A DNA stretch of 64,000 nucleotides from Kudoa neothunni (taxonomy: Eukaryota; Cnidaria): NCBI GenBank assembly GCA_964304625.1, contig OZ199838.1, positions 16,802,001 to 16,866,000 of the forward strand, read 5' to 3'. Each line of letters opens with the position of its first letter. Positions within the stretch are counted from its first letter, which is position 1. The notes beneath the pieces are model-generated. The model ran no database searches and was not told where the DNA came from. It was given only the letters and a program-made list of their open reading frames with translations. Positions 1 to 14,205 of the stretch are shown one piece after another. Made by a program: the position numbers and the translations under genes.

Positions 1-1224
1 CAAAAAGCAGCAGTAGTTGACAGATGGTATGTCGACATACAAACCGCTACGTGCAAAAACTTCCAATATTTAGGTTCCCTAGGGAATTTTAACAACTTTG
101 TGTCGAAAGCTGTTTGTCAATATCATCGTAAGTCATAAGGCTTAAAATTTTTAACTTTAGTAATAGTAAAATTCACACCTGAAGAGCAATCCAAAGCGTG
201 TGAATTAGGTAAAGAAGAAGGCGCTTGCAAAGTACCCGAGGCGGATAAAAAAGAGAGATGGTATTTTTTAAAGACTGGGACTGGTGAAAGTGCTACCTAC
301 TCATGCGAAAAGTTTAAATACTCTGGGTGCGGAGGAAACGCCAATAATTTTATGAGTGAGGAAGAATGCAAAAATGCTTGCAACAGTAATTAAGTTTGAA
401 TAAATGTGTTTATAATATTATATCATTAAATAAATTAACTTGATTTAGATAGAGAAAGTGGAAAAGTAGGTACTCATGTTCAAGAGAGCCAACTTACTGC
501 AATACCTAATAAGTTTGACTGCCTTTTTGCCGCTGAAGTAGATACCGATCAACCTAAAATGGGAGTTGTACTACATAAAGACAAAAAAAGATGTGTATAT
601 GCTGCTGTTGGTAAACTGTCAAATAGAGGATTTTTTCACGAACTACCAAAATGCGTAGATACATGCATAAGTAATAAATTGCGTTTAAAGTATGTGATGA
701 TAGTAATAATTAGCGGATTTTGTTTCTGCCTGCAATGCAATCGAACCATACCAAGAACCATCTGATGCAGATATAACTAATGAGAATGATGTTCAAGAAT
801 ACTTTTATTTTAACAAAAAAGACAAAGTATGTCGTCCCTTTTACTCAAAAAAAACCCCAGGAGAATTAATTAAAGTTGACGATGGTTCACAAAATATATT
901 TAGTTCTGCAGAGATATGTGCGAGTTTTTGCCCTGCAAGTACTTTATGTTCATTATATTTTCAGTATTTAATATTTATTCTAATTTAGCCGGTCATCTTG
1001 GTGATCTCAAAGCGGTTGAAGCGTGCAAACAGCCAAAAGTTGGTGTGTGGAAAGAGGGCGATAAATACAAATTAACCAGATATTATTATGATAATACAAG
1101 CGACAGTCAAAAGACTTGCAAACAATTTACATTCAACGGGAAAGAGATGAATTTGAATAACTTTAAAGACAGCGCTACCTGCACAGCTATTTGCAAGACA
1201 CCTTTAGGTACTGTGCGGAGCTAA
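1..1224 (+). CDS. Multi-Kunitz secreted protein 1 (5' end outside window)
   Basis: Five exons: 1-127, 161-385, 449-670, 714-938 and 989-1224, joined by GT-AG introns of 33, 63, 43 and 50 nt, all phase 1. Each exon carries one Kunitz/BPTI-like domain. Exon 1 holds the second half of a domain (RWY, then C3, GNFNNF and C5). Exon 2 is a canonical domain with six Cys, a GCGG motif and Lys directly after C2, which is the P1 position of trypsin-type inhibitors in this family. Exons 3, 4 and 5 keep C1, C3, C5 and C6 but lack C2 and C4, so the C2-C4 bridge and normal P1 loop are absent. Exon 5 keeps the RYYY and LNNF core. The signal peptide must lie upstream of base 1. The role is inferred: a secreted protease inhibitor or binding protein. 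It is clearly paralogous to the gene at 4.8-6.2 kb. Confidence 0.88.
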
Positions 1225-1518
1225 ATGCAAAATGACACCCTCGCCCAAAATCATAAATCTGATGATACTAAAATATATGGCATAATTAGAATTTGGATAT
1301 TTATAATTTCGCATTTTATCTTCTTTTCGTTATACAGGGGGTGATGGGTAATATGCACTCAGGGCTGCCTGGGTTTGAGTTTTTCTCCGAGATCATGGGT
1401 TTTTTTATTCAAAACCAGGAAACATTGAATAACAACACAAAATTTTATATATGGGACATTAATATTTATATTTTTAATAACATATCCTACTCAAATTATA
1501 TCATGCAGGGTTTTAATA
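1225..1518. other. AT-rich spacer after Kunitz gene 1
   Basis: No coding signal, RNA gene or repeat end was recognised between the stop codon of the first Kunitz gene and the MULE-like terminal repeat that follows. Confidence 0.5.
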
Positions 1519-1985
1519 TGACAGTGGCTATTTCAAGGAGAAATTAATCTCTAAAACTAACCAGCCGAATTTACTGAAAATTTATATATTAACGTAATAC
1601 ATAAAGATCAATTGATTTATAAATTTATAAATGTATACAAACGTTATATAGATTACCTTAAAATAAAACTCGTAACTGAATGAACATGTTTTTTTTAACT
1701 TTCGAACCGGTTTAATTACCAAATTATTTATTCATAAATGTATTAAAATGTTTTATAAATCCATAACGACAATTTTTCATGGTCGTACACGTCTCATACA
1801 TCAATTTGTGCACTATAGCGATGAGTCACAATTTATTTAGCGTTGGCACGAAGTTTAATTCTTTTGAAGAATTCGAAAATGCTGTAAAGATTTATGAGAA
1901 AGAATCATATTTTAATCTGTACAAATGCCAGAATCTTGTAAATGGCCGGGAGAATAATAACCATCAAAGGATAGTCTCAATTTAT
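1519..1985 (+). mobile_element. MULE relic: left terminal repeat plus transposase N-terminus
   Basis: About 45 bases from 1519 (GACAGTGGCTAT, then CTCTAAAACTAACC) match the terminal inverted repeat of the complete MULE at 18.5 kb (GGTAGTGGCTAT, then CTCTAAAACTACTC). At 1821 an ORF begins MSHNLFSVG and stays similar for about 50 residues to the N-terminal DNA-binding region of the other two MULE transposases. The similarity stops near 1985, next to the hAT remnant. This is a truncated copy. Confidence 0.7.
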
Positions 1986-3420
<1,435 letters not shown>

Positions 3421-4781
3421 ACGAATTGACAGTATTTTATTAATAATTAATAAGTTTTTTGTAAATAAGTAACGATTTTTTAATTATAAATTTATATAAT
3501 TTTAAAAGATAGAATGAATTTAGTGGACAGTGCACTATATAAAATCTGTTATTATTAGATTATTTCATTAACAAAATATCCCATTATATGATATTCAATT
3601 GATTAAGGTAACTTCAAACTGAATTTCAGCACTCAAGTCTTTTCTTCCAATCGTATAGTCAGACTTAAATTCATAATTCATCATAAGGTGCTCCTGCACC
3701 CCCCCCCCCCCCCCCCCTTATATGGAACCCTAATCTATGCTGAACTTCTGCAAATTGTTTTGAACGTTTTTAGTGGTTCATTCTTAATCTATATATCCAT
3801 GATTTCAAGATGCATCTTATATCGTTTATCTATCTGTACATTTAAAATAGGTGTGTCCATTTGGATGTGTGCTTAAATACACTCCTTATTTTTTGAACTT
3901 TTAATATATTTGGCTTGATAAGTACACTTTAAAAGCTTTATAGATGGTTTTTAATATAGCAAAAAAATTCAATTTTGCTCAGTTAATGAAGAATTGGAAG
4001 TGTATGTTGTAATCAAATGGATTTAATCTTTACATACTGAAATTAGGTCCCCAAATTTCATTACAGTGACTGTTAGACTTAATTTTAAGCGATAAGAGTT
4101 AATGTATAGATTGAAATCTTACTTTATCTAATTATTTAACATATTTTTGTTCAGATTAAGAGGCTACAAAACATTTTTTGAGGAGATTGTATAAAAATGT
4201 GTCGGACAAAATTATTAATTTGAGCAATAAAAATTAGTTATCGTAAGTTATTATCGAGTTATTCGGGTTTTGCTACTTTCATTAACTCGCTAAAATGATC
4301 TCAATTGTTTACTGTTTCCATCACAGTCTTTAAAAGTATGATATATAAAAAAAGATTTATTTAGCCTCTCCTCAGGGCTAATCAAAAGAGTCATTTGTTT
4401 ATTTTTTTATCGTATTCTTCTATGACGAAATTTTCTCAATCCCCTTCGAAGCCGGCAGTTCGCGCAAGTTTTTTCTATTAGTATAATTTTTAATTTTGTT
4501 CTATATTGGAAATATAATATTAGAGGGATACGTTTCAGATATTTCTGCTTCTTTAAGCCGAAAAGTTGAGAACTTTCTAGTATTTTTAATAGCATCACTA
4601 ATGGAGAGGTCAGCGGCTATGTAAATTATCTACGAAATAGGTCGACGAAAAAAATGTTTGGAGACCTCTGATTTAACTTGTTTTAATCTTATTATCCAAT
4701 AAACTATTGAGTTACGTTTTTTATGTGCATTTGATAATTCATCTTCGTCTCAATTCTATTATTCTGATCGTCTGTTATAAA
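3421..4781. other. Intergenic region between hAT remnant and Kunitz gene 2
   Basis: AT-rich and without a convincing gene. The only notable feature is a pure 19-base cytosine run at 3699-3717. Short ORFs here have no recognisable domain. Confidence 0.5.
3699..3717 (+). repeat. Poly-C tract, 19 nt
   Basis: An uninterrupted run of 19 C in an otherwise AT-rich spacer. Its length is probably unreliable. Confidence 0.9.
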
Positions 4782-6247
4782 ATGAAACAATTGTTATTCA
4801 AGATATTTGTTATGCTATATTTTCAAAATATTCTTTCAGGCAAATAAACAGTTTCATCCCACTTTAATAATCTGTTAGATACTATATTACCCTCTTATGA
4901 AAGAGATGAGGGAGATTGGCCTGTAGATGGGGATAGAAGTATGAACAATGTCATCGATCGATGGTTCATTGACATCCAAGATGCCACATGCAAACCTCTC
5001 GAATACCGAGGCATCAAAGGGAACTATAACAATTTCGCCTCAAAAGGACTATGTGAACTGCATGGTATTTTTCCAACTTAATGTAAATCTACAACCATTT
5101 CTTTTAGGAACGCTGACACCAAAAGAAAAAATTAAAGGATGCAAAAAACCCCATGCATCCAGGACACTGCGTAAAAAACACATCAACGGTAAAACAGTTC
5201 TATTTTGATCAAACAAAAGCCGACTGTGTAGAGTTTGACTATAATGGATGTGGTGGGAGCTTTAATCGTTACAATGATGAAAATGAATGTAAATTATATT
5301 GCTTAAGTAAAAAGATATGAACATTTCTATAGAATTTAATTATACTTGTTAGATAAAGGGAATGGCGGACTTACAAATGCTGATGATGATAAAATGGAAA
5401 AATCTGATGCAAAATCAGTTTACAAAATACCAAATACATTGGACTGTGAGCTTAGACCTGATGTAAAAGACAAAGACCCAAGCACCGCAATTATTGCTGA
5501 TATTAAGAAAAACAAGTGCGCTTATGCAGCAGTCTCATTAGACTCGAACACAAGAGGAATCTTCCGTTCATTCGGTGAATGTGTTAAAACATGTTTTCGT
5601 AAATATATTATTTATATCATTGTCTTATGTATTTTAGCACATGCAAGTGGAGATACTGGTGTAGCGCAAAACAAAAAGAAGGTACCTGCATGCGAAGGCG
5701 ATCCATTTCAATACGCTATAACTAACGAAGATCAACCACAAAGTGGTGAAATTGTGTTCCGATATTATTATCACACTAAGGAAAAAGTGTGTAAACGCAT
5801 GGAAACAAAAGAATCCCAATTTGATCCAGCGAAAAATAATTTTCCAACTATGGAAATGTGTCATAGTTATTGCGGAGCAGGTACTTTTGCCAATTCATGG
5901 TAAAAAAAATTTAAATTATAAAAATGCTTAATAGTTACATTGTGCTTATAAACTATTTTTAATTAAGAATAAATTTAGAGGAGTACAAAAAGAAAATTGT
6001 GATTGAAGAAACATGCATTCAAAAAAAAAAAGGAGCATGGACCAACGGAGATAAATTTAAAGTCAAAAGATATTACTATAAAAAAGATCCAAATGTATGT
6101 CAACTGTTTTATTACAAGGGGTATGATGGGAACTCCAACAACTTTGAAACATGGGAAAAATGCAAGGCAATCTGTGGTGGTCATTATGACAATGGAGTAG
6201 CAGTTACTGAAGTCACTACGTTAGAAGAAGGAAGAGATGAAGTATGA
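4782..6247 (+). CDS. Multi-Kunitz secreted protein 2
   Basis: Six exons: 4782-4839, 4879-5064, 5108-5306, 5353-5598, 5638-5880 and 5979-6247; about 399 residues; all introns phase 1. Exon 1 encodes a hydrophobic signal peptide (MKQLLFKIFVMLYFQ). Its intron appears to use a GC donor (TCAG|GCAAAT). Exons 2-6 match exons 1-5 of the upstream paralogue domain by domain. Exon 2 has RWF, then C3 and C5. Exon 3 is the canonical six-Cys domain with GCGG, but Val follows C2 at P1. Exons 4-6 lack C2 and C4. Exon 3 needs a one-base correction in the run at 5142-5152 to keep both C1 and the rest of the domain in frame. The likely role is a secreted protease inhibitor or ligand-binding protein; the target is unknown. 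Confidence 0.87.
4840..4878 (+). other. Probable GC-AG intron in Kunitz gene 2
   Basis: The signal-peptide ORF runs into a stop right after TCAGGCAAATAA, and no GT donor nearby restores the frame. Splicing at GC (4840-4841) to TTAG (4875-4878) gives a phase-1 junction like every other intron of the gene and joins the signal peptide to the mature protein in frame. Confidence 0.65.
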
Positions 6248-7290
6248 ATTAAATCATATCACGTGTTCTTATTGAAATCTTTAAAACTTGAATAAATCAG
6301 GTTTTTAAATCTTGAATTTTATATATAAATTATCACAACAGTTTTTCAACATGGATAGACTTCAAACAAATCATTAAGTAGATTGGTGATGTTACAAGTG
6401 TGTGTTTTTTAATTTGAAAATACTCTTCTTAGTAATTATTTTCGCATTTCTCCTTAGTCGCCAATATAATATCAATTTCTTGGTTTTTGAAGCATTAATT
6501 TTTTGGAAATAGAAATAAATAAAATGTTTTATGTTTATAGTAAGTTTACTTAGTTACATTATATTCCATTGCTTAATAATTTGAAATTCCAACTTAACCA
6601 ACACCATGAATAAATAAAATAATTTTAATTTTAAAAAATTCAAAATAAATATAAAAATTCAACTAAGAATTATTCATTATTTACTTAAAACAGAAATCGA
6701 AATTTTGACAATAAACCATTAGATAACCGCGTGTTTATTGCAACATTAGTTTGAGTTGGCATTCAAAAAAATTAAACACAAGTCAGAATAAATTGAAAAT
6801 AAGCCCTAACTCAATAATTAAAATATTCTAATTACTTAAGTATTTCCGTTTTCGTTAATAAATTATAAGTGTAAAATTGAAATAACACATCGGTTCAGAC
6901 TAACTTTGATTTATAAATGCAAAAAAATTAAATAAGGGCGAAAGTACCATCTTTTTATGTTTAGAAAAACTTTAATAAACTTTTATAGAGCAGGTTGAAT
7001 TAAGCACTTTTAACGAAATTACTTTTAGATTAATGTTGATATTTAGGACCTTAATATATTTTTGTTTATGGTATTTAATTTGTGGAAAAATGTATCACAA
7101 ACCTATAACAACTAAACCATATGGTAAATAATTTCCTGAAAGAAAATAGTTTCACACAAAAAAAAGAAATTGACAATAATACATACTTTAAAAGAATCTT
7201 TTATAAAATATAACTCATAAAATGCTGTATGCCGAAATATATGTACATTTTTATCAACTTAAAAGTGCAAATTGGGGAAGAATTTTCAAA
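6248..7290. other. AT-rich intergenic spacer
   Basis: Downstream of Kunitz gene 2. No gene, RNA or transposon end recognised. Confidence 0.5.
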
Positions 7291-7375
7291 TGACAGTGGT
7301 TATTGCAAGAAGTTCGTTAAATCCGAATGCTGGGGTTGTCTATTGCAACGGTAGGAACTTACTCTTAAACTAACA
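7291..7375 (+). repeat. Possible MULE terminal-repeat relic
   Basis: ATGACAGTGGTTATTGC at the left and CTCTTAAACTAACA at the right resemble the two conserved blocks of the MULE terminal repeats elsewhere in the window. No coding part or partner repeat was found. Confidence 0.3.
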
Positions 7376-7584
7376 TGACAATAAAAAGTTCAAATTTATT
7401 TTCCTAGTGAATGATTTTATCACTAAAAGGTGAAACCAAGCATAACTTTGTTGTTTGTCTGTTTTATAGTTGATATAACGTTGTATTATACTGTATGGAG
7501 AAAGATTGTCTGCGCTTGCATGTCTTAAGAGTGTCGGCACAGGAGGAGAAATTTGATACGACGATTCTATCACTACAATAGGCA

Positions 7585-8055
7585 ATGGATAAATTGAAAT
7601 CTCAAATCAAATGTTACTATTGTGTTAGAAATGGACACATGTCTAAAAACTGTTATAGAAATAATTCTAGTCGTTCCCGCCATTTATCTTGTTCAAGCGC
7701 AGCAAAGCAGCGAATATATGTTGATATATGTTTTGGATCAAATAAATTGACTGCTATTGTTGATACTGGTTCTGGTATCACGCTAGTTAACTATTCTTTT
7801 GTAAAACAAATATATCCAAGTCTTAAAATTATCAAATCTAATTATTAGGTGACAATGGCCACTGGGTTTACACAGCGTGTTGTTGGAACTTGCGAACTCG
7901 AAACGCATGTATTTGGAAATAAATATTTCTGTAAGTTCTACGTAATGAACGATTTGATTACAGATGTGATCCTTGGCCTTGATATAATTGAAAAACTCAA
8001 CGTTATGATTGGTGTCACGTCTTGGAAAATTTCCCAAGAGTGGAAACGTGTTTAG
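7585..8055 (+). pseudogene. Gypsy zinc knuckle and protease region
   Basis: The first block has a CCHC knuckle (CYYC, GHMSKNC) and the aspartic protease active site DTGS. An in-frame TAG at 7846-7848 separates it from the rest of the protease fold (VILGLDI flap/second-half region). The sequence between 8055 and 8214 continues gypsy-like coding in shifted frames. Confidence 0.85.
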
Positions 8056-8213
8056 TCGTATCATCGATAAGCATCCAAATGTTGAATCATTACTGACTGA
8101 TTTTGATGATATTATCTATACGAAGTGAAAGAAATTGCGAATGTCTGGGGTCACCAAACATGAAGTTTACCTAAAAGCACAATGCTACCCAATTAAACGA
8201 CATCAAAGGAGAA

Positions 8214-9290
8214 ATGTATTTTGCAATTCGACCGGCCATTCGTGACCAGATAGATACAATGATTGAGGAAGACATTATAGAATGTTCAAGCAGTCCTTGG
8301 GCTTCCAATATAGTCCCTGTGCAGAAAAAAGATGGGACCGTCGGAATATGCGTTGATTATCGACAGTTAAATGATTTGACCAAACGTGATTCATTTCCAC
8401 TTCCTAGAATAAATGATATTTTGGATAATCTGAATAGAGCAATGTGGTTTTCTACAATAGATCTCTCGAAGGGTTATCATCAGATTGGTTTAAGCGACAA
8501 AGCAAAGGAGATGACGGCTTTTTATACGCCTGATGGATTGTTCCAATTCAAGCGGATGCCCTTCGGCCTTTGTAACGCGCCCGCGACGTTCCAACGGATT
8601 ATGAACCGTGCCTTCCAGGAAGTGTTATACAAGTTCTGTGTTATTTACTTAGATGATATCATAATCTATAGCGAAACAAAAGAACAATACTTGAAGCATT
8701 TGAAGAAAGTCTTCGAAATTATTAGAAATGTGGGATTATCTATAAACCTTAAAAAGTCGAATTTTTGGGCCAATGAAGTGGAATACCTCTGTTATGTCAT
8801 TAACAAACATGGTATACGTTCAAATGAAAAGAAAGTTTCTTGTGTGAAAAAATGGGATGTACCTAAGGATATTCATCAGCTCCGAAAATTCCTTAGCTTC
8901 GTGTCATATTATAGAATATTTATTCCAAATTTTGCTCAGATTGCATATCCTGTGTATAATCTTACAAAGACTGGATCAAAATTTGAATTTGATGATGAAT
9001 GCTTAGTTTCTTACAAAAATTTAATTGAAAAACTTATATCTGCTCCAATTCTTACACCACCTAATTGGGAAAAAAACTTTCATTCTTGATACTGACGCCA
9101 GCAGCAATGCTATTAGTGCGGTGCTATCTCGGTCAAACAACAACGTCGAAAAGTTACTGGATATTCGAGTAGAATTTTGAGAGATGGAGAGAAGAATTAT
9201 TCTGTCAATCGTAAAGAATTATTGGCGATTGTCAATGGTTTGCGAGAATTTAAACCTTACCTTGTTGGACGAAACTTTATTATCGGAACA
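8214..9290 (+). pseudogene. Gypsy reverse transcriptase and start of RNase H
   Basis: An ORF of 291 residues contains the classic Ty3 reverse transcriptase blocks: SPWASNIVPVQKKDG, the DLSKGYHQI region, MPFGLCNAPATFQ, the catalytic YLDD box, and the thumb region with LRKFLSFVSYYR. The frame shifts near 9075. RNase H then continues out of frame (DTDASSNAISAVL, RKELLAIVNGL) and meets more breaks. It is part of the pol of the surrounding element and non-functional as it stands. Confidence 0.9.
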
Positions 9291-9295
9291 GATGA

Positions 9296-9573
9296 GTGAC
9301 TTTAATTTTGAAATTATACACAGGAAAGGTAGTCCACGGAAATGCTGATGGTTTGTCCAGGAAATTCAACTGTTCGATGATTGATTTTACGTCTAACTCT
9401 AGTAAACTAGAGAATGATGTAATTGAGGCACAGAAAAATGATAAATCGATTCAATTAATGATCAAATATGTACAAAACGGAAAAAGCGTCAATCCAAAAC
9501 ATTTGTATAGGAAAACTTACATTTTAAGACTGTGTCGATATTCGTTGAAAATTGTTATTCCCAGTGATATGAT
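9296..9573 (+). pseudogene. Gypsy RNase H-integrase linker
   Basis: The block contains the GNADGLSR motif that ends gypsy RNase H, followed by linker sequence ending at VIPSDM. It stops exactly where the mariner element is inserted. The reading frame resumes at 14347 with NEVMEAAHS, the first His of the integrase HHCC zinc finger. Confidence 0.88.
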
Positions 9574-9730
9574 ATAGGGTTTCCCGATCAAAGTGAGAAT
9601 TATTGCAATTAATGCAAGAAAGTTTCGATTAAATTGGTCGTAATATAAAATAATTTTTATTTCGTTTATTGTTTAACTAACGGTAGCAACATTAGCTTCC
9701 ATCCTTAACCTCCTCGGTATAAATTAAAAA

Positions 9731-12700
9731 GGCAGTGGCTATTACCACAGGAATCAATTTCTCTGCAATTGTTATCTCTATTAAATAACTAATTTCACAT
9801 TACTATTATTTATATTTTTCTCTACTAAATTATGAAAAATAAAGAAATTTGAGATGGTTGTAAATTTATGTAAAATAGACGGTCAGAAATATAAATGTTA
9901 GCGAATTTAATAGACGAAAACAATATTAACGTTGAATTAATTATAAATATTAATCATTTCTAAATTATTGCTTTGAGCCATGCAGTGTAAACATAACTCC
10001 ACGTGTTTCACGAGTTTGGTTGAACTACAATGAGTGACTCGAATTCAGACAATTTTCATGTTGGAATGAAATTTGAAACTTTTGAAAGTTTAAAATCTTA
10101 TATTCAAGAGTATGAGAAAGGTCATTTTGTGAATTTAAAGATTCGAGATTCAAGAAGAATTGACTCAGTGCAAAACCGGGTTAATCGAAATATTAAAAAC
10201 ACGCTAGTGTATTACGAAATAACTTATGTATGCTACTTTGGAGCCCATTACCAACGTAGAGGTAAAGGCGAACGCAAGAAAAATTCCCTTAAGAGAGATT
10301 GCCCATTTAAAGTTACATTAAGAGTAAGTGTAGACGGAAATTTCCTGGAGATTAGATCTTCTAACGCTGCCCATAAACATCCAAATGATCCATGGACCTA
10401 TGAAAACTTACCCAGCACAGTCAGAGGAAATTAAACCGATGTGACGGCTATTTGTCAGAGCTTCTTTCTCTCGGAGCAAACAAAAAGCTCATACAAGCCA
10501 TGATGAATGACGAGGCAGGCAAATATATACCTTTGAAAGCTATCCACAACATTAAAAAATCCTCTAAAGTCGGAACTGATAACATTACTTCTGTTTTAGA
10601 AATTTTAAAGAATCAATACAAGTGCATGGTGAGGGTTTTATCGAATGATAATAAAAATTTTTGTGGAATCTTTTTTATGGATAAACAGATACTCAACACA
10701 ATTAATTTCTTCCCAGAGTTACTCATGCTTGATGCAACCTATAAACTGCTAGTCTCGCGGTTATCTTCCGAGGTTTTCTCTATTTCGTTATTTTATTAGT
10801 TTATTAGTGCGCCATTGTATCTGTCTGTTGCAGAAGACTCGGTTGGTGAAACCCACATAACTAGTGGCTGCATGTTGTACGATGAAACGGCGGAGTCAAT
10901 TAAATGGTATATTTCTCAACTAATAAAAATGATGCCGAACATGACTCAAAATGTCCGAACGATCATTACTGACAAGCACCACACTCTAAGGAAATGTTTG
11001 AAAGAATTATTTCCTAACTCCAATCTAATGATCTGCATATTTCATGTTTCTCAAAGTTTTTGACGTGAAATAACTATGTCGAAATAGAGTATCACTCGAG
11101 AGAAAAGGAACTAATTGCTTGAAACTCTTAATAAAATTATCTATTCGAAAAATAAACATGAATTCGATAAACTATGCAATAATTATTTTCAATAAAGCAA
11201 TGATAAATTTATTAACTATTTTAAATCCAATTGGGAACCAATCGCTGATGAATGGGTCATAGGATTAAGTGTAGCATATCCTTTCTATGAAAACTTGACC
11301 AATAATAGATTAGAAGCCATTAATGATCAACTAAAACAAACAATAAAGAAATTTTCAAATCTTAATGATTTTTTCCGTTTATTTTTTGACGCTCTCAAAT
11401 CTATGAGAATAGAAAGGAAATACAGTATAACCAAAATATTACTGAACCCAGTTAATTTTGATACCTCAAATGAAGTTCTAAACGCGTATTTTAATCATTT
11501 AAATCCATTTTCCTTCAATATAATCCACAAACAAATTCAAAATTTTAACGAAAACACGAATACAGATAGTGTAACTACATTCATAAGATGTAATTGTTAT
11601 ATTTACAGATCGTACCTCCTTCCATGTAGTCGTATTTTTAAAAAGAGAGCGTTTAACCTGCTTCCGATGTTCGATTCAAATCTATGCCACTCTAGATGGT
11701 CACAAGATTACATGAGCCGATTCTTGGAAATGGAAACTATAAATATAACACCAAAAGAGAGTATTACAATAAAACCGAAAGGAATTTTTAATTCTTATGG
11801 AAAACGTTTAAAAAATTCCGTGATTTACACAAATAAGCTAGCAGCTTTGTCCGCTGAATATTGTGGGGAGTTTTATGATAGTTGCCGATCACTATTCAAC
11901 ACAATAGAAAAAATAATCAAGAACCACGACATCAAATTAATAAAACAAATAAATCAATTAGTTATTTTAAGAAAACTTAATTTTTCTTGATTTATTTTTA
12001 GGAAATCGCACCATTGAATACTCTGAGGCTATAGCCGAAGATGAAGATATCTCTGAAGGAAGAGGTATATGACACTTAACTTGAATATTTTACTCGTATC
12101 TAACTTACAAAAAATAGATGTTATAGAGAATATTTTTAATTCTCAAATAATTGTTGAGGGTGTTGGTAATAATATTATTCCGCAAGGTGAGGAGATTATC
12201 GAGAATATTATTGTTAATAATATTTTAAATGAAAATGCTCCCGAGCTCCAAACTGTTTTATCTAAAGATCAATTAGCACCTACTTTAAATATGATCGAGC
12301 TTGATGGTACTTTCATTTCCTTTCTTTTTTTAAATTATTTTAGCCTTAAAAATTCCCTCTCAATTGAAGTCTGTTGGGAGACCAAAGGGATACGCTTTAA
12401 CCACTATTGGGTACAAAAAGAAAACTAAATTTTCTTAGATCTCTCATTATTTATTTGACTGGGATAACCATTGTTCATCGTGTTACATTTATCTAATTTC
12501 AGAAAAATGACCTAATTATGATTAATTTTTTCAAAATTCTTGTCAATATTGAAATCTAAAGAGGAAAATTCACATCATTTCTGTGAAATATAATGAGCAT
12601 ATCTTATCTTGAAGTTCATAATTTATGAATAGAATACAATAAATCACATAATTTAAACATTTTAAATATTGGAAATAAATTAAATAACACGAGGTTGAAT

Positions 12701-13028
12701 GTATCATGTGGAAGCGCGCGTCGCGTTTCAAGAGTAATGTCAGACCTACAAAATCACACAAAATTCTCTAACTTTAACCTTATTATTGACAGAAAATGAT
12801 ATAATACAATTTTGATCATGTATTAAATTAAGATTAATAAATCTTTCATTTAATTATGGAAAGCGATCAATGAAATAAACAATATAAATATATAAAAAAA
12901 GATATTTCAATTGTTACCTAGTCCTATAATTTAGTAGAGAAAAATATAAATATTAGTAATGTGAAATTAGTTATTTAATAGAGATAACAATTGCAGAGAA
13001 ATTGATTCCCGTGGTAATAGCCACTACC
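9731..13028 (+). mobile_element. MULE (Mutator-like) DNA transposon 1, complete ends
   Basis: Terminal inverted repeats of about 100 bases (9731-9834 and about 12924-13028) begin GG(C/T)AGTGGCTATTACCAC. The flanking 9-mer AATTAAAAA is present at 9722-9730 and again at 13029-13037, a perfect target duplication of the length typical for Mutator elements. The 3,298-bp element sits inside the mariner, between its left end and its transposase ORF. It carries a damaged transposase gene on the plus strand. Confidence 0.95.
10030..12440 (+). pseudogene. MULE transposase 1 (ZSWIM-like), frame-broken
   Basis: The N-terminal block 10030-10434 is an FAR1/FLYWCH-like DNA-binding region. The block 10452-10791 leads to MLDATYKLL, which holds the first catalytic Asp of the MULE domain. 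A short intron (about 10751-10797) joins it to the segment starting APLYLSVAED, which has the second Asp (TDKHHTLRKCL). Sequence 11064-11290 is frame-shifted. The block 11295-11990 has NNRLEAIN (catalytic Glu) and a damaged SWIM zinc finger (CNCYIYRSYLLPC, with Ser where His is expected). Tail exons to about 12440 end in a GRPKG basic motif. Multiple frame breaks indicate an inactive copy. Confidence 0.85.
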
Positions 13029-13168
13029 AATTAAAAATGGGGGTTCTCGACCAAGTCAAGATTTAACGTTTTTTGATTTATAAAGTAAATAACTATATTT
13101 AAATTATAATGAGTTTATTTAAAAATATATTATTTATATTTATTTCGCCATAAACTTTTGATACTAGG

Positions 13169-14205
13169 ATGGAACTAAATTCAGAAAATATCCGAAATAA
13201 AAAAATGATGTCTGCTATCCCTGATGAAGATAGAGTTAAAATTATCAATAAGTCCCTCGAAGGAAAATCTACGAAACAAATACCTGAAGATCTTTCCATT
13301 AATTATAAGTCCGTTTGGAGAATCATAAAAAATTATAACAAGAATGGTCGCATACGTATCCAGAACCGTGGTGGCGATCAAAAGTCAAAGTTGTCTCATG
13401 ATCAAAAACGTGAAATTTTATCATGGGTTGACTCTGATTGTTTATTGAGGTTAAATGACATGAAAAGAATGATTCAGGAAAAATTTAATATTTCTGTGAG
13501 CAAAAGCACGGTTGACAGATACTTCAAAATTTTCTTTATACAATAAAATGTACTGTACCGATTCATGAGCGGAGAAATTGTGTGTCTACAATCGAAACTA
13601 GATATACCTACGCAAAGGATTTTAGAAAATTCGAGCTGGACATGGAGGATAAAACATTTATCTTTATGGATGAAGTAGGGTTTGCTATTGTTACGCGACC
13701 AAAAAGAGGACGGGCTGCTCGAGGTGCTTCTCCATATGTTTTTGTTTCGGCCACAAGAAGCAGAAACATTTCAGTAGTGGCAGCCATGAATAAATATGGA
13801 ATGATATTTCATAAAATTCATGATAAGGCGGTGAACGGAGAGGATCTTAAAAGTTGTCTAATTGAAATAAAGGAGGCATGTACTTTAAAAAACATTAATG
13901 ATCCTATCTTTATTTTGGACGATGCGCGTATTCACCATTATAAAGGACTACAAGACATTATAGACATGCTCGGACTCAAGTTATTCTTCTTGCCACCATA
14001 CTCCCCATTTCTGAATCCACTAGAAAATATATTTTCTGTTTGGAAAAATTTGGTAATAAGAGGAGAAGCAAAAAATGAAATGGAACTTAAGAGGTTAATC
14101 TCTGACAAATTTGATGAAATTACCTCTTCCCATTGTGATGGCTTCTTCAGAAAAATGCTAAGATATCTCCAAAAAGCTGAAAATAGGGAAATAATAAATC
14201 AGTAA
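13169..14205 (+). CDS. Tc1/mariner IS630-type transposase, one homopolymer frameshift
   Basis: Residues 1-120 form the paired helix-turn-helix DNA-binding half (STKQIPEDLSINYKSVWRI, continuing to a VSKSTVDRYF segment). The DDE half follows: MDEVGF (first Asp), ILDDARIHH (second Asp) and NPLENIF (Glu), with 34 residues between the last two, i.e. DD34E. The product would be about 345 residues. The only defect seen is a one-base shift in the T run around 13527-13533; both halves are otherwise open and continuous. It starts about 140 nt after the MULE end, so its promoter region is separated from the left terminal repeat. Cut-and-paste transposase acting in the nucleus. Confidence 0.9.

Noticed and set aside
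5634-5864. Minus-strand ORF inside Kunitz gene 2
   Set aside because: Shadow of exon 5 on the plus strand.
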